Notes under the pieces: model-generated
The model's database searches: none
What the model was told of the DNA's origin: nothing
Seen by the model: only the letters and a program-made list of their open reading frames with translations
NCBI GenBank assembly: GCA_014337915.1
Contig: QUBU01000001.1
Span: 62,001 to 126,000 of the forward strand
From: Gammaproteobacteria bacterium
GTDB taxonomy: Bacteria > Pseudomonadota > Gammaproteobacteria > Steroidobacterales > GCA-2729495
Direction: 5' to 3'
Length of the DNA stretch: 64,000 bases
Shown here: in pieces, positions 1 through 8,395 of the stretch
Numbering within the stretch: position 1 is the first letter of the stretch
How the letters are laid out: each line of letters begins with the position of its first letter
Program-made: the position numbers and the translations under genes

Positions 1-1092
1 CGGCGTGTCGCTGAGGAATGGCACCATTGCCGGAATGGTCATGGTTTCGCCACGGACCTCGACCTGCTCGAACAGGCCGCGTGCCTTGAAGTGTTCGTCA
101 TTCATCATGTCGACGACGCTATAGATCGGCCCGGCCGGAACATCCACGCGATCGAGGACCGCCAGTACATCGCCGGAGGCCAGGGTACTGGTCCAGGCGG
201 AGATGGCGGTATCGAGTTCCTTTTCGTGACGGACCCGGCCGGCGTTGTCGGCCATGCGGGGATCGTTGGCCAGGTCCGCGCGCCCGATGGCGCTCATCAG
301 GCGCTTGTAAATCGAATCACCATTGCCGCCGATGATGACGAAACGACCATCCTTGCAGCGGTAGGTATTGGTGGGAACGATGCCGGTCAGCGTCGATCCG
401 GAGGGTTCGCGGACCACGCCGGCCCCCGAGTACTCGGGCACGATACCCTCCATCATGTTGAACACCGCTTCGTAGATCGCCGTGTCAATCACCTGGCCGC
501 GGTTGCCGGCACCCTTGAGCCGATGGACGCAGGCGAGGAGGATGCCGATGACGCTGTGAACGGCCGCCAGGGTGTCGCCCAGGCTGAGGTTTGGACGAAC
601 CGGGGCCTGGCCGGGGAAGCCATTGACGTAACGGAAGCCGCCCACGCCTTCGCACACCGACGCGAAGCCGGTACGCGACGCATAAGGGCCGGTCTGGCCG
701 TAGCCGGAGATCCTGGCGTAAATCAGTTCCGGGTGGCTCTTGCGCAGGTCGTCCGGGCCGAGTCCCCACTTCTCCATGGTTCCCGGGCGAAAGTTCTCCA
801 CCAGGATGTCGGACTTTGCCGCGAGCTGCCGGACGAGTTCACGGCCTCTCTCGGTGCGTAGGTTGACCGTGATGCATTTTTTGTTGCGGCCCAGGCTGTG
901 CCACCAGAGGGAAACGCCGTCCTTCATGACCCGCCAGGTGCGGATCGGGTCGCCGGTCCCGGGGGGCTCGATCTTGATGACTTCCGCGCCGAAATAGCCA
1001 AGGATGCTGGTGGTAAAAGGGCCGGCCAGCAGCTGGCCCAGCTCCAGTACGCGGAAACCTTCCAGCGGGCCTTTGGTCTTGCTGTCGCTCAT
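1..1092 (-). CDS. CaiB/BaiF family CoA-transferase (partial, 3' end outside window)
   Basis: Class III CoA-transferase that moves CoA between acyl donors and carboxylic acids in the cytoplasm; the substrate cannot be told from sequence. The 364 visible residues begin MSDSKTKGPLEGFRVLELGQ, followed by the family patterns AGPFTTSILGYFGAEVIKIE (residues 24-42) and ILVENFRPG (96-104). The catalytic aspartate is probably Asp173 in the LGDT segment. Family members are about 390-410 residues, so only a short C-terminal piece is missing. The start is the ATG complementary to 1090-1092. It reads in the same direction as the methyltransferase upstream (61-base gap). CoA-transferase family is secure; formyl-CoA or succinyl-CoA specificity is not decidable. 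Confidence 0.9.
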   Translation of the reverse strand, partial: MSDSKTKGPLEGFRVLELGQLLAGPFTTSILGYFGAEVIKIEPPGTGDPIRTWRVMKDGVSLWWHSLGRNKKCITVNLRTERGRELVRQLAAKSDILVENFRPGTMEKWGLGPDDLRKSHPELIYARISGYGQTGPYASRTGFASVCEGVGGFRYVNGFPGQAPVRPNLSLGDTLAAVHSVIGILLACVHRLKGAGNRGQVIDTAIYEAVFNMMEGIVPEYSGAGVVREPSGSTLTGIVPTNTYRCKDGRFVIIGGNGDSIYKRLMSAIGRADLANDPRMADNAGRVRHEKELDTAISAWTSTLASGDVLAVLDRVDVPAGPIYSVVDMMNDEHFKARGLFEQVEVRGETMTIPAMVPFLSDTP

Positions 1093-1153
1093 GGCTGCGG
1101 CAGTCTAGCGGACGCGCCGGGCGAGCCCAAGTCCATTGGACCGCATTTTTCCG

Positions 1154-1765
1154 TCAGTCTGGGCAGGCTTCGCCAATGAAATGGTAGGCGAGGAAGCGGG
1201 GGCCTTCGATATAAGTCCGCTCGATGGACGTGAACCTGAAGCCGGCCGCTTCGATGGCCGCATCGATGCTGCGGTTTGGGTTGCAGCCGGCGACCAGGCG
1301 CAGGACCGGAGCCAGCCGGTCCTGCCGCTCGGCGATCGCCGGATCGGGCGAACGACCATGCTCGAGGAACAGCAGGCGCCCGGCCGGCTTCAGGACGCGG
1401 CGGGCTTCTGCCAGTCCGGCCGCAAGGTCTGGGATCGAGCACAGCGTCCAGGTGCTGACGACTGTGTCCACACTGGCGCTTTCCAGTGGGATGGCTTCCG
1501 CTCCGCCGCCGAGCAGGGATACCGGAAATGGCATCGCGGCAGCCATTGTGGCCGCCTGGTCGCGCAGGCTGTCGGATGGATCAAGCGCGAACAGGTGGGT
1601 CACGGCCGGTGTATAGAACGGCAGGTTGAGGCCGGCACCGACGCCGATCTCCAGCACGCGTCCCGCCGCCCTTGCGGGTGTGCGGGGGCGGTAGCCGGAC
1701 ATGACGCGATTGCGCATGCCACGGTTGATCAGCCAGGGCAGGACGCGGTTCTGGTACACGCCCAT
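1154..1765 (-). CDS. Class I SAM-dependent methyltransferase
   Basis: Predicted 203-residue soluble methyltransferase. The glycine-rich SAM-binding motif I, VLEIGVGAGLNLPFY, lies at about residues 38-52, the acidic strand-2 position is in FALDPSD, and a motif IV-like segment STWTLCSIPD follows near residue 105, then RRVLKPAGRLLFLEHGR, the typical post-motif III strand. This layout matches UbiE/PhosphatidylethanolamineMT-like small methyltransferases (also called METTL7-like). The substrate may be a lipid or quinone but nothing in the sequence fixes it. It is flanked by same-strand genes with gaps of 61 and 72 bases, so co-transcription is possible. Confidence 0.85.
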   Translation of the reverse strand: MGVYQNRVLPWLINRGMRNRVMSGYRPRTPARAAGRVLEIGVGAGLNLPFYTPAVTHLFALDPSDSLRDQAATMAAAMPFPVSLLGGGAEAIPLESASVDTVVSTWTLCSIPDLAAGLAEARRVLKPAGRLLFLEHGRSPDPAIAERQDRLAPVLRLVAGCNPNRSIDAAIEAAGFRFTSIERTYIEGPRFLAYHFIGEACPD

Positions 1766-1837
1766 GACTGTACTCAGCGGCGGCTCAGGCCCGGTGCGCT
1801 GGCCGATGGCTGGTGCCGGGCAGCGCCGTGCGGCGCG

Positions 1838-2692
1838 TCATGAGCCGCGACCTTTCCGGTCTATGGCATCGGCGACCATTTCCAGGAAGCTGATCTCATC
1901 GGACACGCGTCCGAGTTCATGAACGTCCACGGTATAGCCGTAACGGTCCGCATACCTCTGGTACAGCGGCCGCCGGTGCTTGACCAGTTCGGGGAATATC
2001 CACTGCACGAATCGGTCGGGCTCAATCTGCTCGGGCGCCGACAGACCCTCGCGCTGCAGGTACTCGACCAGGCGCCGATCGAAGAAATCCCTGCTGTAGT
2101 AGAGGGGCTTCGGGTTTGCGATGGCACGCCGGATCAGTTCCTGCTCCATTTCCTCGCCGGCACGCAGATACAGGATCACCGTATGGTCGGCGAGGGTGTT
2201 CCACATTCCGGCGTCGTCGATTTCGCAGATGCTGCCGCCTGCGTCGTTCAGGAAATGGTCGTAACCATAGATGTCGTGCGCCTTCTGGATAAACCTGGCG
2301 ACGTCGTTCATGGCGTCTCGCTCGGCATCGCGATGCAGGTTCTGGCGGCGGCGGAACTCCTGCAGCGTCAGCCCTTCGGCCTCGGCCCGGCCGACCTTGC
2401 CCAGGAAGGTCGAAATGGGCTCGAGGTTGTGCACCGAGATGTTGCTGGCAATGTAAATCGAATCGTTGCGCAGCAGTTTCCGCAGGAAACCGACCTGCAT
2501 CGCCTGCTGTTTGATGTTGTCGAGGATGTGCTCCTCGAGGTACTTGGTGCCGATCCGGTAATCGCCGGAGTAATGGAACCAGTGGCTCTTGGGCAGCGTA
2601 TTGGCGAGCGTGGTCTTGCCGACGCCGGACATGCCGAGCAGGGTGATGGCCTTGCGCGGCCATGCCAGGAACTGTTCGCGGGTCATCAGCAT
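1838..2692 (-). CDS. P-loop ATPase/kinase-like protein of unknown role
   Basis: A 284-residue protein with a clean Walker A motif, GMSGVGKT, at residues 20-27 and a Ser/His-rich segment right after it (KSHWFHYSGDYRIG). Hydrophobic strands such as TVILYLRAG (about 168-176) could supply Walker B-like structure. The size and N-terminal P-loop resemble small nucleotide kinases or AAA-like NTPases, but I do not recognise a specific family or substrate. A second in-frame ATG six bases downstream is an alternative start, and neither has a strong Shine-Dalgarno. The gene follows an AT-rich promoter-like patch (2745-2805). Base composition of the coding part is like its neighbours. Confidence 0.75.
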   Translation of the reverse strand: MLMTREQFLAWPRKAITLLGMSGVGKTTLANTLPKSHWFHYSGDYRIGTKYLEEHILDNIKQQAMQVGFLRKLLRNDSIYIASNISVHNLEPISTFLGKVGRAEAEGLTLQEFRRRQNLHRDAERDAMNDVARFIQKAHDIYGYDHFLNDAGGSICEIDDAGMWNTLADHTVILYLRAGEEMEQELIRRAIANPKPLYYSRDFFDRRLVEYLQREGLSAPEQIEPDRFVQWIFPELVKHRRPLYQRYADRYGYTVDVHELGRVSDEISFLEMVADAIDRKGRGS

Positions 2693-2787
2693 GACGGGTT
2701 CGGCCCCTTGGCCGGCATTGGCAATCGACGCGACATTCAGTCAACCAGAAAAATGATTATTAAACAATAGAATACATTAATTATTTT

Positions 2788-2805
2788 AGAAATAAGATTA
2801 TTTCT
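2788..2805. repeat. AT-rich inverted repeat upstream of the P-loop ATPase gene
   Basis: Perfect 8-base arms (AGAAATAA / TTATTTCT) around a 2-base centre, inside an AT-rich patch (about 2745-2805) that stands out in GC-rich surroundings. It lies 96 bases before the ATPase start and 11 bases past the HNH gene stop. The weak stem and lack of a T-run argue against a terminator; an operator is possible but unproven. Confidence 0.5.
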
Positions 2806-2815
2806 GGGGCTGACT

Positions 2816-3823
2816 CTAGAGCCCTGCCAGACGCCGGTGAAGGTCCAATGCTTCCGTGCTTGGCCGCAATTCCGGGCTCTTCGGGAACCGCAGGGGCCGG
2901 CCGGCGAGCAACTTGTAGCTGCTTTCGAGCAGGTCATCGGCCATGACCGCGGTCATGGTGCGCGTATCCACGGCCAGTTTACCGAGGTCGAACAGCGTGT
3001 GCAGGTCCGATCGCAGCAGCAGTCCATTCGAAGGTTCGTGGGTGAACTTGCCGCGGTACGGGAGAATATAGGCAGCCTCCAGTGCGTCCAGTGCATTGGA
3101 GTTCGTGAGCGCGCAGCGGTACTCATATGCCGCCAGCAACTGCTGGCGGAAGGCCGGGTGACCCCTGCGGCGCAGGATGTTCTCGATGACCTGGTTGCGG
3201 CCTGACTTGCCGCTGTCCGGGTCGAAAGCCTGCAGCCGCGCCAGCTCCCGTTCGGACAGCTGGATCATGCCGCTGATGTCCAGCATCGGTCCACCAGCAC
3301 TGTTCGTCAGCAGGCGCTGCCGGACGAAGCGCTCGACCGAGCCATAGTCCATTTCCATTCGCTTGACGACGGCGTCGTCGACCCGCTCGAACTCGCCGAA
3401 GTTCTGCGGCAGGTAGTCGGCAAGGGCGGCATAGGGTTGCCCGAGCGGGATGGGTTCGCTGATGAAGAAAAGGTACTGCCTCAGATCCTCCGCGGGCACG
3501 TCCTCGCCCCAGATGGCGCGGGCCGCCCGCTCGTTCTGGTAGCGGCCGAGTACCCTGGAATAATGCCGGTAGGCACCCTTGTGTCCCATGAGCAGGAAGT
3601 CGCCCTTGCCCATCAGGAACCAGTTCTCGATGTGGGCCTCCTGCGGTGGCAGGCCCCAGGCGAAAAAGCCGTGCCCGTGCCGTTCGATCTCGATCAGTTC
3701 CGGGTAGGTCGAGTCGCTGAAGTTGCGGATGACGGTCTGGCGGTCGACCGGATGGACCACCGACTTTTCGGCATCGTTGCGGTCCTGCGGGCTGTCGCCG
3801 CCTGCCACGAAGATCCTGGGCAT
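2816..3823 (-). CDS. HNH-type nuclease-like protein with putative modified-base-reader N-terminus
   Basis: Predicted 335 residues beginning MPRIFVAGGD. The C-terminal part matches the HNH_2 pattern: Cys237, then EAAYI (249-253), SNGLLL (265-270) and DLHTLFD (273-279). The Asn266 and His275 positions are kept, but the first catalytic His of the usual EAAHI motif is Tyr252. The N-terminal part (about 45-125), with FFAWGLPP, GKGDFLLMGH and ARAIWG followed by QYLFFIS, resembles PUA/EVE-like folds that read modified bases in type IV restriction enzymes; this is inference. An open frame extends upstream to 4393 but would lie antisense in thrA, so the ATG at 3823 was chosen. The gene is divergent from thrA. 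Confidence 0.75.
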   Translation of the reverse strand: MPRIFVAGGDSPQDRNDAEKSVVHPVDRQTVIRNFSDSTYPELIEIERHGHGFFAWGLPPQEAHIENWFLMGKGDFLLMGHKGAYRHYSRVLGRYQNERAARAIWGEDVPAEDLRQYLFFISEPIPLGQPYAALADYLPQNFGEFERVDDAVVKRMEMDYGSVERFVRQRLLTNSAGGPMLDISGMIQLSERELARLQAFDPDSGKSGRNQVIENILRRRGHPAFRQQLLAAYEYRCALTNSNALDALEAAYILPYRGKFTHEPSNGLLLRSDLHTLFDLGKLAVDTRTMTAVMADDLLESSYKLLAGRPLRFPKSPELRPSTEALDLHRRLAGL

Positions 3824-3996
3824 TTGCAGTCTTGTTCTGGTGCCGGATTCCCGGCCACTAGTCTGGCAGGAATCGGCGGGTTTGCAACGCTTTGCGCGTG
3901 TTACCGCAGCGGCGAACCGGTTATCATTACGCGCTTTGTGCGGAGCAGTGGATGCGCCCTCCGGCGCCAGGCCGGAATGCATGCGGGATGATCGAC

Positions 3997-6489
3997 ATGG
4001 CTGACAACAGGTGGCTGGTTCACAAGTTTGGCGGCAGCAGCGTCGCTGATGCCGATTGCTTCCGGCGGGTGGCCGATATCCTGCTGGCCGAAAAGGCGCC
4101 ACGCCAGGCAGTCGTCGTTTCGGCCATGGCAAAGATGACCGATGCACTGCTGTCACTGGTAGCCGGTGCCGAGAAGGCGCCAGATACCATCGCTCCCGGG
4201 CTGGATGCTCTGGCGACGCGTTACCGGACCGCCGTGCAGGCCTTGCTGCCGCAGGCCGCTCAGGCACCGCTGCTCGGCGCCTTCGATGCAGATATTGCGG
4301 ATGCCCGCGATGTGCTGCACGCCATTTCACTGGTGCGCTCGGCGGCAGATCGCAGCCGTGACCTGATTTCTGGTTTCGGTGAGCTCTGGTCATCCCGGTT
4401 GCTGGCGGCCTACCTGGCCGAACGTTGCCGCCAGTCGGGAGCCAGTCGCCCGGTCCGGTGGATCGACGCCCGGCAGGTCATCGTGATCGAGCATGGTGAC
4501 CTGGGACCTGCGGTCCAGTGGGAGGACTCACGGCAGCGCGCACGCCGCTGGCTGGGCGAGATGTCGGAGGGCATCGCCGTGGTGACCGGCTTCATCGCCT
4601 CGGACAAGGCTGGCCTTTACACCACGCTCGGTCGCAATGGCAGCGATTTTTCGGCCTCGATCATCGGTGGGCTGGTCGAGGCGCGCGAGATCATCATCTG
4701 GACCGACGTCGACGGCGTGATGAGCGCGGATCCGAATCGCGTGCCCGAAGCAGCCATCATCCGCGACCTGTCATACAACGAGGCAATGGAGCTTGCGTAC
4801 TTTGGCGCCAAGGTGATTCACCCGCAGACCATGGCCCCGGCGGTCCAGCGCTCGATTCCGATCTTCATCCGGAACACCTTCAACCCGGCAGCGCCCGGGT
4901 CGCGGATCGGTCCGGCCAGTGGCGCCAGCCAGGAGCAGATCAAGGGCGTCACGTCGGTGGATGATGTTGCGCTGGTCAATCTGGAGGGGACCGGGATGAT
5001 CGGCGTGCCTGGGACGGCCGACCGGTTGTTCGGCGCGCTGCGCAGTGCCGGCATCTCCGTCATCCTGATATCCCAGGCCAGTTCCGAGCATTCCATCTGC
5101 TTTGCGGTGCCGTCCCGGAATGCGGTGCGGGTCGCGGATGTGGTGCGCAGGGCTTTCACGCTGGAGCTGCAGCAGGGCCAGATCCAGAGCGTCGACGTGA
5201 AGACGGACTGCAGCATCATTGCTGTGGTCGGTGATGGCATGGCCGGCCTGCCGGGCGTTGCCGCCAAGTTTTTTGGCACGCTCGGCAATGCCGGGATCAG
5301 CGTCCGTGCCATTGCCCAGGGTTCCTCGGAGCGCAATATCTCCGCCGTCATCGACAAGCGCGATGCGACGCGCGCACTGCGCGCAGCCCACTCGGGCTTC
5401 TACCTCTCGGCCAAGACCGTGTCCATTGGCCTGGTCGGGCCGGGAAATGTCGGCGCGACCCTGCTCGACCAGATGGCCGAGCAGGCCGAGCATCTACGCC
5501 GGGAATTCGGCCTTGACCTGCGCGTGCGCGCCATTGCTACCTCGGGCCGCATGCTCCTGGCGGACCGCGCCATCGACCTCAGGCAGTGGCGGGCAGAACT
5601 GGAACGAAGCACCGAACCGCTGGACTGGGGACGCTTCGCGCGCCATGTCCAGGCAGACCACATCCCGCACGCAGCGATGGTGGACTGCAGCGCCAGCCAG
5701 GAAGTGGCCAACCGCTACCTGGACTGGTTCCGTGCCGGCATCCATGTGGTTACGCCCAACAAGAAGGCTCATAGCGGCACGCTTGCCAGCTACGATGCCC
5801 TTCTGGAAGAGTGCCGGCGCCACAAAACCCACTTCCTGTATGAGACCACCGTGGGTGCGGCGCTGCCGGTCGTTGGCACGCTGCGCGACCTGATACAGAC
5901 AGGCGACGAGATCCTCAGCATCGAGGGAATCCTGTCCGGGACACTGGCATATCTGTTCAACGTCTTTGACGGTAAGCGGCCGTTCTCGGCAATCGTCCGC
6001 GAAGCACGCGACAAGGGATATACGGAACCGGATCCGCGCGATGACCTTTCCGGCATGGATTTCGCCCGCAAGCTGATCATCCTCGGCCGCGAGATGGGAC
6101 AGCGGCTGGAAATCAAGGATATCGCGGTGGAAACCCTGGTACCGCCGGGGATGTCGGGGCTGACGATAGAGCAGTTCCTCGATGAACTGCCCAGGCACGA
6201 CGCCGCTATGCTTGCACGCCTGCAGGCTGCCCAGCGCGAGGGAAGGGTGCTGCGCTATGTCGGGCGCCTGAGCCGCAAGGACGGCGCGACGGTGCGGCTC
6301 GAGGCCCTGGCGGCCGATCATCCATTCGCACACATGAACCTGACCGACAATATCGTGCGCTATGAGTCGCGTCGCTACAGCGCCAACCCACTGGTGGTCC
6401 AGGGTCCAGGCGCGGGGCCGGCGGTGACCGCTGCCGGGGTCTTTGCCGATCTGCTGCGCCTGGCCTCGTACCTCGGGCCGGCACGCTAG
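3997..6489 (+). CDS. thrA: Bifunctional aspartate kinase / homoserine dehydrogenase
   Basis: Catalyses the first and third steps from aspartate to homoserine for threonine, methionine and lysine-family synthesis. About 830 residues, close to E. coli ThrA (820). The kinase domain begins with VHKFGGSSVAD (Lys10); two ACT regulatory segments follow around residues 330-460 (ISQASSEHSICFAV and IAQGSSERNISAV); the dehydrogenase domain starts with the NAD(P)-binding IGLVGPGNVGATL and contains GILSGTLAYLFN and DKGYTEPDPRDDLSG. The ACT domains imply feedback inhibition, typically by threonine. Start taken at 3997; ATG 3988 is nearly as good. thrC follows after 9 bases. No threonine-codon leader peptide is visible upstream. 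Confidence 0.96.
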   Translation: MADNRWLVHKFGGSSVADADCFRRVADILLAEKAPRQAVVVSAMAKMTDALLSLVAGAEKAPDTIAPGLDALATRYRTAVQALLPQAAQAPLLGAFDADIADARDVLHAISLVRSAADRSRDLISGFGELWSSRLLAAYLAERCRQSGASRPVRWIDARQVIVIEHGDLGPAVQWEDSRQRARRWLGEMSEGIAVVTGFIASDKAGLYTTLGRNGSDFSASIIGGLVEAREIIIWTDVDGVMSADPNRVPEAAIIRDLSYNEAMELAYFGAKVIHPQTMAPAVQRSIPIFIRNTFNPAAPGSRIGPASGASQEQIKGVTSVDDVALVNLEGTGMIGVPGTADRLFGALRSAGISVILISQASSEHSICFAVPSRNAVRVADVVRRAFTLELQQGQIQSVDVKTDCSIIAVVGDGMAGLPGVAAKFFGTLGNAGISVRAIAQGSSERNISAVIDKRDATRALRAAHSGFYLSAKTVSIGLVGPGNVGATLLDQMAEQAEHLRREFGLDLRVRAIATSGRMLLADRAIDLRQWRAELERSTEPLDWGRFARHVQADHIPHAAMVDCSASQEVANRYLDWFRAGIHVVTPNKKAHSGTLASYDALLEECRRHKTHFLYETTVGAALPVVGTLRDLIQTGDEILSIEGILSGTLAYLFNVFDGKRPFSAIVREARDKGYTEPDPRDDLSGMDFARKLIILGREMGQRLEIKDIAVETLVPPGMSGLTIEQFLDELPRHDAAMLARLQAAQREGRVLRYVGRLSRKDGATVRLEALAADHPFAHMNLTDNIVRYESRRYSANPLVVQGPGAGPAVTAAGVFADLLRLASYLGPAR

Positions 6490-6498
6490 CGAGCGCCC

Positions 6499-7815
6499 AT
6501 GGAATACCGGAGCACACGCGGCGGGCCGCCGGTGACTGTCGAGCAGGCCATCATGAGCGGCACCGCCGCAGATGGCGGGCTGTATGTACCCAGTGCCCTG
6601 CCGGCGCTGTCGGTTGCGGACTTCGCCGGCTGCGAGTCCTTTGCGGAGGTGGCTGCCCGATTCCTGCAGCCGTTCCTTGCGGCGTCGAGCCTCGAAGGGC
6701 CGCTGGCGGCCATCTGCCGCGAAGCGCTGGATTTTCCGATTCCGGTGCGTCCGGTCGAGTCCGGCCTCGCGGTCCTCGAGCTCTTCCATGGTCCTACCGC
6801 GGCCTTCAAGGATGTCGGGGCGCGGTTCCTGGCCGCTGCCATGTCCCGCATCCTGCAGGGCGGCCGTCATGGACGGCCACCGGTCACGATCCTGGTGGCC
6901 ACCTCCGGGGATACCGGGGGTGCCGTGGCTGCTGCATTCCATGGCCGGCCGGGACTGCGGGTCGTCGTGCTGTTTCCGGAGGGCCGTGTCTCGCCGCGGC
7001 AGCAGCACCAGCTGACCTGCTGGGGTGGCAATGTCACGTCGCTGGCGGTCAGGGGAGAGTTCGACGACTGCCAGCGGCTCGTCAAAGCGGCATTTGCCAA
7101 CGCTGCGCTAGCGCGGTCGCATAGCCTGTGTTCGGCAAACAGCATCAACGTTGGGCGGCTGCTGCCGCAGGCGGCGTACTACGCCAGGACGAGCCTGGAC
7201 CACTTCCGGCAGACCGGGCAACGCACCAGCTTCGTGATCCCGACCGGCAACCTCGGCAATGCCTTTGCCTGCGTCTGGGCCCGCCATGTCGGGCTGCCGA
7301 TCGACCGCATCGTGCTGGCGACGAACGCCAACACGACGGTCGAGGATTATCTGGCCACCGGACAGTGGTTGCCGCGGCCTACGGTTGCAACGCTTGCTTC
7401 GGCTATGGATGTAGGCAACCCGAGCAACATGGAACGCCTCCGAAGCCTGTGCGGCGATGATGCTGCGCGTGTTCGCGAAGAGGTGAGCGCCGTGGCCGTT
7501 TCGGATGACGAGATCCGTGCGACGATCCAGGACGAATACCGTCGCAGCGGTTCCGTCATCTGCCCGCATACTGCTACTGGATTCTTCGCCTATCGGCGCC
7601 TGCCGGCAGCCGAACGTGCCCATCGCCACTGGGTGGTGGTGGCTACAGCCCACGCGGCCAAGTTCGATACCATCGTCGAACCCCTGCTTGGCACCACGAT
7701 CGAGCCACCGGCTGAACTGGCACGGCTGCTGCGCCTCCCGGCCCGCTTCGAGACCATCCAGCCCGGTCTGGAGGAACTGGCTGCCTGGCTCGGGGACGGG
7801 ACAGGCCATGGCTGA
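6499..7815 (+). CDS. thrC: Threonine synthase
   Basis: PLP enzyme converting O-phosphohomoserine to threonine, the last step of the pathway. 438 residues, usual for the family. The N-terminus MEYRSTRG and the PLP-lysine motif FHGPTAAFKDVGARF (Lys104) are diagnostic; ATSGDTGGAV binds the cofactor phosphate, and PTGNLGNAFA further along is also typical. It lies 9 bases after thrA and overlaps the next gene by 8 bases, so the three are likely one transcript. Homoserine kinase (thrB), which makes its substrate and is usually between thrA and thrC, is not in the window. Confidence 0.96.
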   Translation: MEYRSTRGGPPVTVEQAIMSGTAADGGLYVPSALPALSVADFAGCESFAEVAARFLQPFLAASSLEGPLAAICREALDFPIPVRPVESGLAVLELFHGPTAAFKDVGARFLAAAMSRILQGGRHGRPPVTILVATSGDTGGAVAAAFHGRPGLRVVVLFPEGRVSPRQQHQLTCWGGNVTSLAVRGEFDDCQRLVKAAFANAALARSHSLCSANSINVGRLLPQAAYYARTSLDHFRQTGQRTSFVIPTGNLGNAFACVWARHVGLPIDRIVLATNANTTVEDYLATGQWLPRPTVATLASAMDVGNPSNMERLRSLCGDDAARVREEVSAVAVSDDEIRATIQDEYRRSGSVICPHTATGFFAYRRLPAAERAHRHWVVVATAHAAKFDTIVEPLLGTTIEPPAELARLLRLPARFETIQPGLEELAAWLGDGTGHG

Positions 7816-8395
7816 GGGCGCCATGCCCGTTGCAGGCCGCTGGCCGCTGCTCGTTGGCGGCGCGGCGCTTGCCATTGGTGGCCTGGCTGCCGCTGCCTGG
7901 TGGTATGCGCGGCGCCAGCGCGCTGGCAGCATTCCGGCGCGGCTGCGGCGCGCGGCCGAGGACCTGCTGTCAGGTGTGCTGGTTCCCCACGTCGAAGGTG
8001 GGCAGATTCACCTGGAACATGTGATCCTGACCCGGCAGAGCATCGTGGTCGTGGACCTGCGCGATGCCGCAGGCCATGTCTTCGGCAGCGAAAGCATGCA
8101 GGAGTGGACGGTGCTGGCACGCAACCAGCGCTACACCTTTGCCAATCCGCTTCCTGCGCTCTATGACCGGCTGGCCGCAGTCCGGCGACTGGTGCCGGAC
8201 GTTCCGGTACGGGGCGTAGTCGTATTCAAGCCTGGCGCAATATTCAGCAAGGGATTCCCGCCAAACGTAGCGCTTCTGGACGGCCTGCTCGAGGAGATCG
8301 GCAGGGTGGGCGAGGCGCCTGCTGCGCCTGCGGGCGAGGCACTTGCCGATGCCTGGCGGCGCCTGCGCCGGGAAGCAGTCAACGCGCCGCACTGA
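7808..8395 (+). CDS. NERD-like (nuclease-related) membrane-anchored protein
   Basis: About 195 residues. A single N-terminal membrane segment (PLLVGGAALAIGGLAAAAWW) is followed by a basic stretch and a region resembling the NERD domain: HLEHVILTRQSIVVVDLRD, then FANPLPALYDRLAAVRRL and RGVVVF. Canonical NERD domains carry an acidic-x-Lys nuclease signature where this one reads DLR, so catalysis is doubtful. Start chosen at ATG 7808, which overlaps the thrC stop by 8 bases; ATG 7823, preceded by GAGGG, is a good alternative. Its 3' end overlaps the convergent tatD by 17 bases. Function is unknown; thrC linkage may be only positional. Confidence 0.75.
   Translation: MAEGAMPVAGRWPLLVGGAALAIGGLAAAAWWYARRQRAGSIPARLRRAAEDLLSGVLVPHVEGGQIHLEHVILTRQSIVVVDLRDAAGHVFGSESMQEWTVLARNQRYTFANPLPALYDRLAAVRRLVPDVPVRGVVVFKPGAIFSKGFPPNVALLDGLLEEIGRVGEAPAAPAGEALADAWRRLRREAVNAPH

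Noticed and set aside
3824..3996. Threonine attenuator or leader peptide before thrA
   Set aside because: No run of Thr or Ile codons and no paired terminator/antiterminator stems are visible.
3824..4393. N-terminal extension of the HNH protein open frame
   Set aside because: It would run antisense through the thrA start, and its translation is Arg/Pro-rich with no domain pattern. The start at 3823 fits better.
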